From contig JAGMVK010000025.1 in assembly GCA_020747065.1 (NCBI GenBank), positions 248,001 to 312,000 of the forward strand: DNA of 64,000 nt, in the 5' to 3' direction. A program made the position numbers and the translations under genes. Within the stretch, counting starts at the first letter, position 1; each line of letters opens with the position of its first letter. Of the stretch, positions 21,973-33,155 are shown piece after piece. The notes beneath the pieces were generated by a model that worked only from the letters and a program-made list of their open reading frames with translations, had not been told where the DNA came from and did not search any database. The DNA comes from Cadophora sp. MPI-SDFR-AT-0126 (lineage: Eukaryota; Ascomycota; Leotiomycetes; Helotiales; Ploettnerulaceae).

Positions 21973-24127
21973 CTAAGGATTATTTCTGAATGAGAAGCTG
22001 TTGCAGTTCAATGCCAAGATCCCTTCCGATGGCTTGGGCGAGAGAACCTTTCGGGACAGGATCTCTCGTTCTTCATCCGAAAGTGACCTCCAAAACTGGA
22101 ACTGCGTCTCTGAATTTTGCACCCCTGAAGTAGGGTCAGTCGGATCGTGGTACTCAAGGGAAGACTTCTGCTGGGCAATCTCTTGCTGCCACGTTGGGCT
22201 CCGCTTAACAAGGTCCATCTCGAGTTCTAATTGAACTGAAAAGTACTCTGTAATAGGTTGTGTCGTCCCAATCACCTTCATCGTTGCAAGCAAAAGGGTG
22301 GCATTCGAGATGTGTTGGCGATCCGGCAGTTGATTGGACCGCAAGTCGTGGCAATACACTAGAGCTGCGAGATACAAGCAAAATCCTGCCCAAGGATTCA
22401 TCTAAGATGGTTAAATCTGTTTTTCGGCATATAGGCATAGGGAATGAACCTACTCTGGACATGTCTTGGTAGCCGACCAAGCGAATAATGCTGGTGACTG
22501 CGTGAGCCGCTGAAATACACCTGATCCAACTATGACTAACGATGTTGTTGTAGACATGGGAACTCATTGCTTTGTCGATGGCTGTTCGATGCAAGCAAAT
22601 AGTGGCAGCTTGAAGGGCTATGCTAACGAAAACCGCATTCGGGTCACAAAGGTCGGGAGCTGTCTTGAAACGCTCTGGAAGATACATAAGAGTGTTCGAG
22701 AGAGCATTGTCCATTTCACGGTGTGTATCCCAGAATGCTTTATCATCGCCCTTGTGCGTATGTTTAAATTTTGCACTTTTTTGTATGTGGGCGTACTCGC
22801 GGGCCAGTATTGTAGTTGCCAAAACTACTCCGGAAAAGGAAGAAGGAATGTTTGAAGCCCCGCCTTCAGCCATTGCTTCTGCGAGAGATATGCTTGCCTC
22901 CTTGTGTTCGCTGTCGAAGCCAGCCTCTGAGGAAGGGAGATCTGTGCCAATCTAAAACGTCAGCAACACGCACGAGAAGAAAGATTGCCACTTACTCCAC
23001 TCTCTTGAATAGCCATAGGCCAGCCGCCTAATGCACTCGTCCAGCGGTCGCATAGATAGGCTGCCCAAAACGTCCGGCGCCGTTCTTCAAGCTCAATGGA
23101 ATCTTCGATTGCATGAACGAACCTTGTTGCATAGACCATAGGTCGACCAACGCAATGTAAACCCATCAATTGTACCAGCCGCACGCACTTTCCAGAACTT
23201 GTCCACGCTCTTGCAATGTGCATCCTCTGAGCTTCAATATTTGCTATCAAACACCAAGTTTGAACGTCATAAAGGGTGATGTATGGCTCACCAATCTCCT
23301 ATCATTTAGTTAGCTTGGCCTAGCCCTTGTGTATTTCAACTTACTTCCACTTCCATACGCTGGGCATACTTTTTCGCTCTCTGAAGAAAAGCTTCGCAGA
23401 GCTTCTCATGTCTCGGCGATACAGAAGCTGCTATAGACCACATTGCATACTGTAGTGCGAGAAGTGGTCCACCATTGAGCCCCAGTCTGCGTGTTGCATA
23501 AAATCTCAACTTGCTGATCATAGGAATACAGGCGTGGATTTGGTCAAAGTATATCTTGAACCTAATTGGTAAGTAATGACAGCTTGATAATCTCGAGGAG
23601 TAATTCTCACAGCTCCTCTTGCATTTTCTCTGGAGGAAGAGGTTCCTCCAGCGTCCTTCCATCGAAATAAGTCGGCCCAGAAGAACTCGCGGTGGACATG
23701 TATTCCAACCCTCGAGGAATAGATGCGTTCTCTGCAAGAAGATGATGGCTGTAAGAATCTATTACGTAGCCTTTACGCAAGATCGAGGGTGTATTGTCGC
23801 ATTCGTTCTGTTGATTGTAATTTTGCACACCGTTGTTGATTTCGAAGCGTGACTTCTCTGCTAGACGCCGGGCGAGCTTGCCTTCCGCAGCACCTGTACT
23901 AAACTATGAACTGTGGGGAAGAAAGAGCTCATATGGGAAATCATACTCAGACTTGTTTCTAATGCTTTTGTATCAGGGCGTCTCCAATCTGTAGCGACCC
24001 TCTTGCGTTCAGGGTATGAACAATCGCGCTTTGTTTTCAGACACCTTCCGCACTTCGGTTTGTCTCGATCACATCTCACTTTCCGATGACGACAGGCCAG
24101 GCAAGACAAGACTTCTGGTTGCGACAT
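21973..24127 (-). CDS. Zn2Cys6 transcription factor with fungal-specific middle homology region
   Basis: Six exons on the minus strand: 24127-23947, 23893-23611, 23561-23345, 23298-22996, 22951-22454 and 22401-21973. The introns are 44-53 nt and the model gives 636 residues in frame throughout. Cys residues 9, 12, 19, 26, 29 and 36 form a complete GAL4-type zinc cluster. The middle region carries the Fungal_trans signature: an FDQIHACIPMISK start, YVTLYD-like YITLYDVQTWCLIA, MHIARAW, then LEERRRTFWAAYLCDRW. This architecture is that of pathway-specific activators. It diverges from an MFS transporter 731 bp away, the usual arrangement for a regulator with its efflux target; regulation is inferred. 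Confidence 0.9.
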
Positions 24128-24858
24128 TGTGGTAGCAGATCTCCAGCGAAAGGTTATCGTTGACTGGAGTAGAGGATCGTGGATAAATTCCTCCCGGAGG
24201 GTAAGGAATACGTTGAAGAAATTGGTGGAAGATATGGTTTGGCATCAATGCTTTCCCCAACAATTTGGCAAACGAAAGCATCAAAGGTCCATTAAAAACT
24301 TGAAGAGGCGGTATTAATTCCATAACACTCGTTACACTTCCGTTCTTTTGCAAATGAGACACATGTGAACCTTGGCCAGGGTTAGCGGCTTGACTTCGAA
24401 CCGTTGCCGAACCGGGGTATTTCGTCCGAGTACCGAATTCAAGGGTATAATGGTTGGTAACGCTCCTCTAGCACCAATCAATCAATTCCAGGTCCTGTGT
24501 TTCCCTGTGTTATTTGGTGTATGGGGTTGAGGCCGCAACTAACAAAATCAAAGTTTCTCGGTGTTTTCTGGGTCCAGTCAACTGTAATTTTCTACTATTT
24601 TCCGCCGTCTTTGTCCGGTCGTCCTGTCTCTATGATACGAGAAATTTTAGGGGGCTGAAAACTTCCAATCTGCATGTATGTATATATGTCCCAAGCTGTC
24701 CGGAATAATAGATTACTCTTTTCTATCTCCAGGAACATTTCGTTCATATGGTTTCTGGATCGCCATCCTCTTATTATTTTCCATTATCTTGTCCTGGATC
24801 GCTTTCTCCCGCAACACCGTTCGCTCGCCCCTAGACCAACAACACTTAATCAGAGGCG
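24128..24858. promoter_or_regulatory. Divergent spacer between regulator and MFS transporter
   Basis: 731 bp without a gene. Around 24401-24435 CCG/CGG triplets are crowded, including CCG-N3-CGG and CCG-N9-CGG pairs (in ccgttgccgaaccgg). That is the half-site type bound by zinc-cluster dimers. No spacing rule is known for this regulator. Confidence 0.35.
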
Positions 24859-26687
24859 ATGGAGAAATTGCATGATGGCCAAAGAGATATGGGATCGACT
24901 GTTCCCCCCTCGCCGGTCTCAGAGCCCAGCACATTTCTCGCTAAGCTTCGAGCACGAACTCAACCCATCGCTTTCGCTGTAATTTGCGGCTCTATCCTGC
25001 TCGACTCATTCAACGTTACGGGGTTAACTTATGGACAATTGGACATTTCAAAGCATTATGATGTTACAGTGACGACGGCAAGCTGGAGTTTGAGCGCTTA
25101 TGCTCTGGCTTTTGGGAGTCTTCTCCTCCTTGCGGGTCGAGCCGGTAAGGAATAGCCCTCCTTATTAAACAACGTCGAATAATTAGGTTCCTGTCTCTGG
25201 GAAAGTGCTCCAAGCTGATAAACCACCCTCTGAGAATAGGTGACATGTATGGACACAAGACCGTCTACTCTGTCGGCCTTATTTTCTTCTCCCTCTTCGC
25301 TCTTCTGGCTGCGAGCATCGATAAGAATTTTGTCGCTTTTTGCGTCTTCCGAGCTCTCCAAGGAGCATCAGCAGCATGCACGGTGCCAACGGCCTACGCT
25401 ATGGTCGGGATCAAGTATAAGGGGCAGGCACGAGAGATGGCTGTGGCCGGCCTTGGAGTGAGCTCTACGACTGGTGCTATCATAGGCAGCATAGGTATGT
25501 GAAGTACCCCAATCCATGGCAGTAGATACATCTCTTCCTTTCTCCTTCGATTTGTTTAACCATTGCGGCCGCTGACTTCAGGTATTTCAAGTTGGAGGAG
25601 CATTTGCATCGACCGATCTCGGGTACCGTGGCCCTCTCTGGCTCTCCTTCGGTATCAGCTCAGTGCTTTGTGGCCTTGCTTTCTTGGTATTAGAACCAAC
25701 ACCTCGCGACCCGTCTATCGAGAAGAAACCGCTTGACGGTATTGGAGCCTTCGTCGTTACCGCCGCTTGTGCTATATTGGTCTACGGATTCACGGAAGCA
25801 CCAATCGGGTGGAGTCACGCAAAGGTCATCGCACCCATCGTCATTGGAGCCCTACTTCTTGTCTTGTTCTTTGTCTACGAGCAGTTCATTGTATGGAAGC
25901 ATCTACCACGGGTGGACCCCTTGATACCAACGAGGGTGTGGACTTACAATAACCTTATACCCTTGACCATTGAAACTGGTTTTGTTTTTGGATGTTTCTT
26001 CCTGTCGGTTCTTAATGGCTCGACGTTCCTGCTCCGGCTTCAAGGCGTATGTCTCATACCTCTACTGTACCCTTATTTGGACATAGGCTGACAATTACGC
26101 AGAGAAAACCGTTGATCTCCGCCGTCATGTGGAGCCCCCTCATTGTGGGGACACTGATATTCTGCATACTTATGGGCCCATTCTACAATCACAGGTATAT
26201 GCCTCCCAAATGGTTCCTTGCCCTTGGTCCATTAATCCTTGCCGCTGGCGTGGTCTTATTCTCACGAAACGACCTTGACACTGGATACTGGAAATATACA
26301 TTCTCTGGATCGATCGTGATGTCTCTCGGTACTGCCATCTTTTTTATTCACTACCTGAATGTCGCTTATGCGGCTACACCACCTGAAGATCAAGGTCTTA
26401 TTGCTGGCATTATACAGACTTCTGCTCAGGTTGCCACGGCGTTGGGTCAAGCCATCGGCAGTTCATTCCTAAGTGCCGAAACACCCGAGGAATTACTACC
26501 AGAATACAGGAACAGCTTTTATGTTGCCATTGCTTTTGGAATCGCTGGATCCGCCGTCGCTTTATTATTCATCAAACCCATCCCACCAAGGCCGTCAAAA
26601 TCAAAGAACAAGGGAGACCCAGAGATGCTACCCAGCGGCGATGAAACCACAGGTTCCAATGCAGAGTCTATGTTGAATGAGAATTAG
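24859..26687 (+). CDS. MFS transporter, DHA2-like (14-TM type)
   Basis: Four exons (24859-25144, 25240-25494, 25592-26046, 26103-26687) encode 526 residues. The third exon probably starts after an AAG acceptor, which keeps the GVGGAFA frame; a CAG ten bases earlier would shift the frame. Seen: a hydrophilic N-terminus, TM1 with ILLDSFNVTGLTYGQLDI, SWSLSAYALAFGSLLLLAGRAGD-MYGHK (MFS motif A between TM2 and TM3), the TM4-5 FRALQGASAACTVPTAYAM and VSSTTGAIIGSI stretch typical of drug/H+ antiporters, then further helices and a hydrophilic tail. Length and the HRYMPPKWFLALG segment fit the DHA2 group, which includes efflux pumps and the AMF1-type ammonium transporter. The substrate is unknown. The divergent regulator suggests inducible export. 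Confidence 0.88.
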
Positions 26688-28026
26688 CTCAGGACCTTGG
26701 CAGATTCTAAGACATGGAGGGGAGCGAATATTTGGAGCTGCTGGAATGAGCAGAACTGGTTGACTCGAATTGTAATGGCTCGGCTGACGACACAGATCCG
26801 AAGAATTGCTTTCGCAATACGCTGTACTACCTTGCCGTCTGCTTTGACTGAAGATTGCGGGAGAAGAGATTGTTGGGGGAAAGATTGTAAGAGGCGGACC
26901 TCGTCTGTCTGCGGCACGGAGTTGAGTCCCGTCCCTGTGGGATGGATATAATTTGTCGCGCAAAAGATAGTATTTTTAATAATAGATAGATTGTAACTTT
27001 TCATTCATGTCGGTTATGCGAATGCACAAGGCTTCTAGCTTCCCAAGCATCGAATTTTGTATGATAAAGTAGAAGTTGGAAAGGAAAATGAAGAGTTACC
27101 TTGGAAGCAATATTTTGCGAGCATTTGCCATCGGGCTTGCCATTATTTTGATTCTGTCGAGGTTGTATTAACTTGGATTTCGTTCTCGTGGTCGGCTTTG
27201 TTATATAAGACTATTTTCTACTCCTTTGAAGTTGTCATAAACGCTTCCGTGATTCATAAACGACACTGGCTCAAAGACCTTTGGAGGATGATGGTCTAAC
27301 AAACTAGGAGCAGTTTTGATTCGCACTCCGTTTAAAAACATACTCTTTGATATTCTGAACGTTCATTCTCACTTTGTACGACCGGAAAGGACAGAATCTA
27401 GTCTTGATGCCACGTTCAATCTGACCGAAGTTAGTGACTTGCGGATAGGGCGGGGTCTCCTTGTTGCTTGTGAACTCGATTTGTAAGAGGCGGCCGTCGA
27501 GCTCTTTTCGCATCGTGGGGCGTGGATTAACTTCGAACTCCTTTCTAATCCTTTATGCTTAATCGCGGGGAGTTATGGGTGTCGGCTTGGAATTGCTCCG
27601 GCACGAGGACGCAATGATTACTTATCCTCACAACAATAACCGAAGAATTATGGCCGAGACCCACAACTGGATACTAAATAAAAGCTAAATTATATTATAT
27701 ACGCAGCCTATCTACGAAAGATGTACCGTGGCCGAACCACACGATGTCGTGAAAACAGCCATGATTTGTAAATAGTTAGAGCCAACAAGTCATTCCGACT
27801 GCTTCACAATTAGCCCATCTTTGAAATCAATGTTTACTCTTCGATCATGCCATCTTTCCAAACGAGTTATATGTATGGTCTATCTCGCATGGTGACTTTC
27901 ATTCTTCAGCAGTTCCGTTGACTTGTTCAGAAGATTCGCTTTTTTAACCAGATTCTTTTCAATTCGGCTTAGCTAATCACAAAATCAAGTCCACATTAGA
28001 GACTCTTGCTTTCTAGTCATCCAATC
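26688..28026. other. Intergenic, about 1.3 kb
   Basis: No intact gene. It contains the second copy of the LLQ-EFTSNKE scrap (27304-27513, minus, listed separately). The remaining frames carry no domain. Confidence 0.4.
27304..27513 (-). pseudogene. Coding remnant sharing LLQIEFTSNKE with 21285-21330
   Basis: An open stretch of about 65 residues on the minus strand contains LLQIEFTSNKE followed by a Tyr/Phe-rich beta-looking tail. The shared bases with 21285-21330 show a common origin. Beta-rich, lectin-like folds come to mind, but I cannot name the family. Confidence 0.35.
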
Positions 28027-29490
28027 ATGAGTCAGAAAATCATCACTATCGTAGGAATAACAGGGAAACAGGTCTGTCATTATTTACACTTATGAATGTC
28101 TCGTTGTCAATAGTATCGCCCACATTCCCCAATTGACTCACCTCACACTGTAAAAAAAAAAAGAAATAACCGCTAACCATTCCAGGGCTCCTCCGTAGCC
28201 GAAGTATTCCTCAAGGAAGGAGGCTGGCACGTCCGTGGGATAACCCGCGATCCCAGCAAGCCCTCCAGCAAACTCTGGGCCGACCAAGGCGTCGAACTCA
28301 TTGCCGCCGACCTCGACGACCTCGCATCATTGACCAAGGCCTTCTCCGGTTCGACCGTCATCTTCGGCGTCACAGACTTCTGGGGCCAAATAGGCAACCC
28401 AAAGGTGCAAGCTGCAGCCCAGAAGTCGGGCCGTCCGGTTAATGTCGAGGCGTACGACGTAGAGGTACAACAAGGCCGGAATATCGTCGACGCGGCGAAT
28501 TCGACGGCAGATACGCTTGAGCGCTTTGTGCTGTCGACGCTGTCGGCTACGAAGAAGTGGAGTAAGGGGAAGTATACGCATAATTACCATTTTGACGCTA
28601 AGTGGATGGCGGTGGAGTACCTGAAGGCCACCTATCCTGAACTTGCGAAGAAGTCGTCGTATCTGCAAGTGGGATTGTATATGACGAATTGGATGTCAAG
28701 TGCCGTGACACAGCCTACTAAGGTATGTAGGAGCGTGTGATATCGTTCTGCGTGAGGTACGGGGTTGCGTGTGAAGAGATGATTTGATCACCTTATTCGA
28801 CTTGGTGACCTTTCATTGCCGCAATCCGGGATCACTCTCACTCGTTTCCCTCCCTAGTCACGGACTATTACTCAAGCTGACTGAGCTATTCCTGCCAGCA
28901 ACCCGATGGCACCTACATTCTCCGTATGCCTCTCGACGGTAACGCACCTGTCCCTATGGTCGAAGCCCGTCACGACACAGGTCAGTATCTCTCTATAGAC
29001 ATGACCCTGGTAGAATCTAGATATATTCTATCATCATGATCACCAAGTCTCAAATCAACCCACCAATACAATCTAACGCACCACTCTAGGCCACTTCACC
29101 AAAGCCCTCGTGCAAGTCCCACCAGGCCAAAACCTCCTCGGCTACGCATCAATGCTGAGCTGGAACGAGTGGGTCCTCCTCTGGGGCCGCATCCACGGCG
29201 TGACATGCCGCTTCGAACGTCTCGACCGTAAAGTCGTTGAGAACGCGATCCCTGGTGGAATTGGTGAGGAGTTTGCCGATATGTTTGAATATATATCGGA
29301 GTTTGGATATGATGGGGGGGATCCGAGCGTGGTGCATCCGAAAGATGTGAGTGCTAATGATTTGATTGATCCTGGTGTTGAGATATATTACTGATCGATT
29401 TGCTAGCTTGGTGTGGAGATCCCGGTTTTCAGCGCTGAGGAGTATATTAAGAGCGAAGACTGGTCTTCGGTTCTCTCCCGTGAGGCGTGA
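28027..29490 (+). CDS. NmrA-like NAD(P)-binding protein
   Basis: Five exons (28027-28071, 28186-28722, 28899-28980, 29090-29346, 29407-29490) encode 334 residues with every phase matching. The first intron (114 nt) splits the dinucleotide loop: VGITGKQ from exon 1 joins GSSVAEVFL from exon 2, giving GxxGxxG at residues 10-16. The later VRGITRDPSKPSSKLWADQGVELIAADLDD stretch and the HNYHFDAKWMAVEYL helix are classic NmrA/HSCARG family. Family members bind NADP and act either as redox-sensing regulators (NmrA controls the GATA factor AreA) or as reductases. The catalytic YxxxK is not in canonical form, which favours a sensor-like role. It is unrelated in detail to the NmrA-like gene at the window start. 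Confidence 0.9.
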
Positions 29491-29999
29491 CTTTGCGGGG
29501 ATTTTTATTCAAGAGATGAAGAATGGAAATTGTAGGGCTGGACAATCATGGCATGCTTGTTTTGGAGGTGCGGATGTTTGTCACATACGCTACTTTCCTG
29601 CTGTCCTTGAAATACAAGCATTTTTTAAATGACTTGATCACGCCGGCATCTATGTATCTGTTTTGTTAACCGAGATGAATTAAGAGGCTGTGACAAGGAA
29701 AGCACATTACTTTCAGGCATCTGAACAGCTAGACGACGTTATTTTGCTAATCTGCCGAACTTTCGGCTTTGTTTCCTACCCTCAAGCACACATTCGCTTT
29801 TGTATACTCAAGTGATTTTCCCCTTGTAATATCAAAAATCAGTTTCACTGATGCGTTATCCTGGAAACGCGAAAATGAGCGTCCCACAAGACTCAACACC
29901 CCTGTTGGACCGTCATCACCAGCAGGCAGAAATTCCATTGCATTGTCCATTCAGCCCTCACAGCCCTGTTCAGCAGCCCCTTTCATCAAGCCTACGCCC
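29491..29999. other. Intergenic between convergent genes, about 510 bp
   Basis: The 3' regions of the NmrA-like gene (plus) and the quinoprotein gene (minus) meet here. Nothing else is seen. Confidence 0.45.
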
Positions 30000-31482
30000 C
30001 TACGCCCCAGTGATGATATAAATCTCACCAGTCGAATCACTACTCATGAACAGCCGATCCTTCGAATCAAACGCCAGGGTCGTCGGACGGAAACATCTTG
30101 ACGGGCAGTTGGCGTTGTTGGAATTCGAGAGGATGTTGAAAGCAGCTGTGGTACTAGTGACTGGCTCGACAGGCTGTCCATCTCTAAATGCGATACGCGA
30201 GAGTCTGTATCCGTCAGGTGGTGAACGGTTCCTGTTTTGTGTTAGAAAAGTCTTGTCGTTGACCCAGGCTACTGCCACGAGCAAATGAGAGATTGGGTGA
30301 GAGGAATGAATGGACCTACCAGCTTCCATGAAACGCAATGTATGCTGCAGTACCATTGCGGTTGAACTTGACATCCAGGGGCGCCGTGTGGCTGGGAAAT
30401 GTCAACCGTGGAGCTTGACGCTGCAAACACATGGCATCTGTGTTCGCGCCAGAGGGAGTGCCGATCAGGAATTGTGTGCCAACTTTGATATTCGCATTGT
30501 TTGGGAGAACGCTGGGATCCCAGGCCGAGAAGCATTCTGGATATCCGTAGTTGGCGCCGCGTTGAGGCGACGGCGTTGTTGTGTTCAGGAGGCCGTGGTA
30601 ATTCAGCTCTTCACCTGGATTGGTATTATGCACATCGACGCCTTGGCGGTTTAAGTTATCGACTGAGTTTTCAACTGACCACTTGGAAATTCTTAGCATG
30701 TGACCAAAATTTGGCAGACAATGAAATGTACTCACGAATCCACCAGTGGTAAGGTCTTCACTCATGCCGACGCTATTTCGCAGTCCCCATGCTATCACTT
30801 CCCCTGCTGCGTAAGAGACTGGAGCGGTGCTCGTGCCAGAGATACTGAATGCTCTAATTTGACTGCGACCAGAGGTGATTTGCGAAGTTGGAGCGTCAAT
30901 GTTTCCGTCTGAACCTCGACTTACGAGGAGCATGTCAGGGTCGAATTTCGATACCCACAGAGTTCGTGTGGAGTGTCCTCCGTTGTTCATGTTTTGGACG
31001 AGAGTCTTCCTGGTGCCTACTGTACCAGCCGCGGCATCGTAGGGGTAAGAATAGACGTTTGTTAAGCTTGATGCAAATAGAGTTTTACCATCGGCGGATA
31101 GATCAATACCGTGATTGAGCTGTATGTGTGAACAATTGATCATTGCGGAATGTTGAGCTGCACTTACAGTATTGTCTGCGATCAATGTCTTGCTGGAGGC
31201 AAGGCAGACGTTGATTCCACCATTGTCGGTCAGCTTGATATACCTGATGCCGCCGCCACCTTGTTCTACAACGAGCAAGTTCCCAGCCGTATCAAATACC
31301 ATGCCTCGAGGAGATCTCAATCCATTTATCACCACTCGCGTCTGAACTCCTGCGGCTGTGACTGGCGCCCCTTGCGCGGGGGTGATATTTGAGCATGTTT
31401 GACCATTGCTTGAAGTTGCGAGAACCGATAGCACAATGGTGAGTGAAGAAAGTGGTCTGCTCCAAATCCATGAGAGAGTCAT
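30000..31482 (-). CDS. Secreted PQQ-dependent sugar dehydrogenase, AA12/sorbosone-dehydrogenase-like
   Basis: Four exons (31482-31168, 31119-30736, 30681-30320, 30231-30000) encode 430 residues. Residues 1-27 form a signal peptide (hydrophobic SLTIVLSVLATSSNG). The mature part is a six-bladed propeller of the glucose/sorbosone dehydrogenase type: LRSPRGMVFDTAGNLLVVEQ, LNHGIDLSADGKTLFAS, GHSTRTLWVSKFDPDMLLVSRGS, WGLRNSVGMSED, NPGEELNYHG, GANYGYPECFSAWD, and FHGSWNRSPPDGYR followed by RLFMSSDSTGEIYII. These are the blade repeats and quinone/Ca-site regions of fungal AA12 enzymes, which oxidise sugars outside the cell and can feed electrons to lytic polysaccharide monooxygenases. The second intron uses an AAG acceptor. 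No carbohydrate-binding module or cytochrome domain is attached. Confidence 0.88.
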
Positions 31483-33155
31483 TTCTGCTGCGAATGTGTG
31501 ATAACGAGACCTAGACGCTGTGGAAACTCGGACCTAGGTTCGAAAAGTTTCCCACCTCGGGGTGCCCCCATTGAAGTACTTTCCTACCCATGCCTCCTGA
31601 CTTCATTCTTGAGCCTGATTGCTTCGTAATTGAAGAGGGGAAGCCAAGCCCTGTAGGAACCCTCTTGAATGCCCCATGATGTACATATGCAACCCAGCAA
31701 GCGTCTTGGTGCAGTAAGCCGATGGCAGCTCAACCTTGAGAAAACGATGGTGATGATCCGGGAGAAGGTTATCTCGGCGCTCGGCAGACCAGTCGGAGGG
31801 AGATAAAAGTTCCGGATAATGCTGCGATAAAGATATGCCGAGCAAAAAGTATGTACGCGGTAGATTTGGGGAAGGAGGTATACCCTGAATTCCCCACACC
31901 TCGGCGATATTTGGCTATTTTATGCTCCTTGGCGATGGGGATGTACAAGCGAGAACAGGTTGCTGTGTGGTGGAAAATCTGGGCGGACTCTGGCGTAGCA
32001 TTTTGAGCATCAAGCAATGTCGTTTCGAATCAATGAATGTAGATCTTAGAATCGAGAAGTGAAAGAACACTTCACCTCGTTAGTGTTGAATAGGAAGGTA
32101 GGGAAGAATTCAAAATCTGAGAAGCGACGACAAATAGCTCATCTGAGCAGACTGATAAATGCAAAATAGCAAATGAGCTTCAGAACACGATCCAACATCA
32201 ATTTTTCAAACAACATAGGAAACGTTTAAGAGAACAAAGAGCGCGAAGTATCAACAAAAGACGATGAGAAAAGAAAAGACATCCTGGCAACACTCGCAGG
32301 CCAGGCACATGCCAGCGAACAGAAGAGCAAAGGATACCATCGCAAAGGACATCATCGAGCCCCATCACTACGATTGTTCCGAGGACAAAATTGTATCGAC
32401 CTACTCGTTTTGGCTTATGTTGTATTGATCGAACGTTGCGGCAGGAAGTCAAGATAAGGGAGGAAGACTCGGGTCGGGAGGTGTATCTTGACTAAGCACT
32501 GACTAAGCAAGAGCAATCAACCACCAGAACATCTGAAAGTGCTTCTCGTTTTGAGCAGTCTTCAATGTTCCGAGCGGACTTCTCTGTAACATTAAATTTA
32601 AATTAGCCTTCTTGAATGCTTTAGGTAATCATATGGCTTATTTTGCCCATCGTCTTTGAGCTTCAAGCCTCAAAGCAAGGAGAGTAAAGGCACCAATTAA
32701 ATTCCGGGCTACGCTGTACCTGTACCTTGGATATCACAGCGTATTTACCAAGGTACCTAAGGTAGGCATTCTATAATGACTATATATTTCTGAAGATGAA
32801 AGTGAATTTTCGATTTGTCTTTCATTTTCACTTTCATAATCAATCAAATTAATTCGATTATGTTCAATATCACCTCCATCAATTGTCGTCTGAAGAAAGT
32901 TTTGAGGCTGCCTGGAATTCGTCTTGCTGCTACTGCCCCGCCACGCAAGTCCCAACGCGTCATGGGGACATCCAACCCGCGCCACACCTACCATATCATA
33001 CCATACCACACTTCGACACATGAACACCACAAGGACCAAGAGAGATACAAAATGACCTGAACTTCCACTTCGACTTCCTGCTCTTCGTCTGCAGCTTCAA
33101 CAACTAACTGTACATTAATCTGCCAGCGCCAAAGTACTCAACTGGAATAGCAACA
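31483..33155. other. Intergenic, about 1.7 kb
   Basis: No gene is recognised. It contains a perfect 9-bp inverted repeat (listed) and AT-rich sequence around 32800-32880. The short frames on both strands are without domain content. Confidence 0.4.
32722..32756. repeat. Perfect 9-bp inverted repeat
   Basis: GTACCTTGG at 32722-32730 and CCAAGGTAC at 32748-32756 with a 17-nt loop, followed at once by another short palindrome built on TACCT/AGGTA. Such TACCTTGG-type words recur between genes in filamentous ascomycetes. A function is not evident. Confidence 0.5.
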
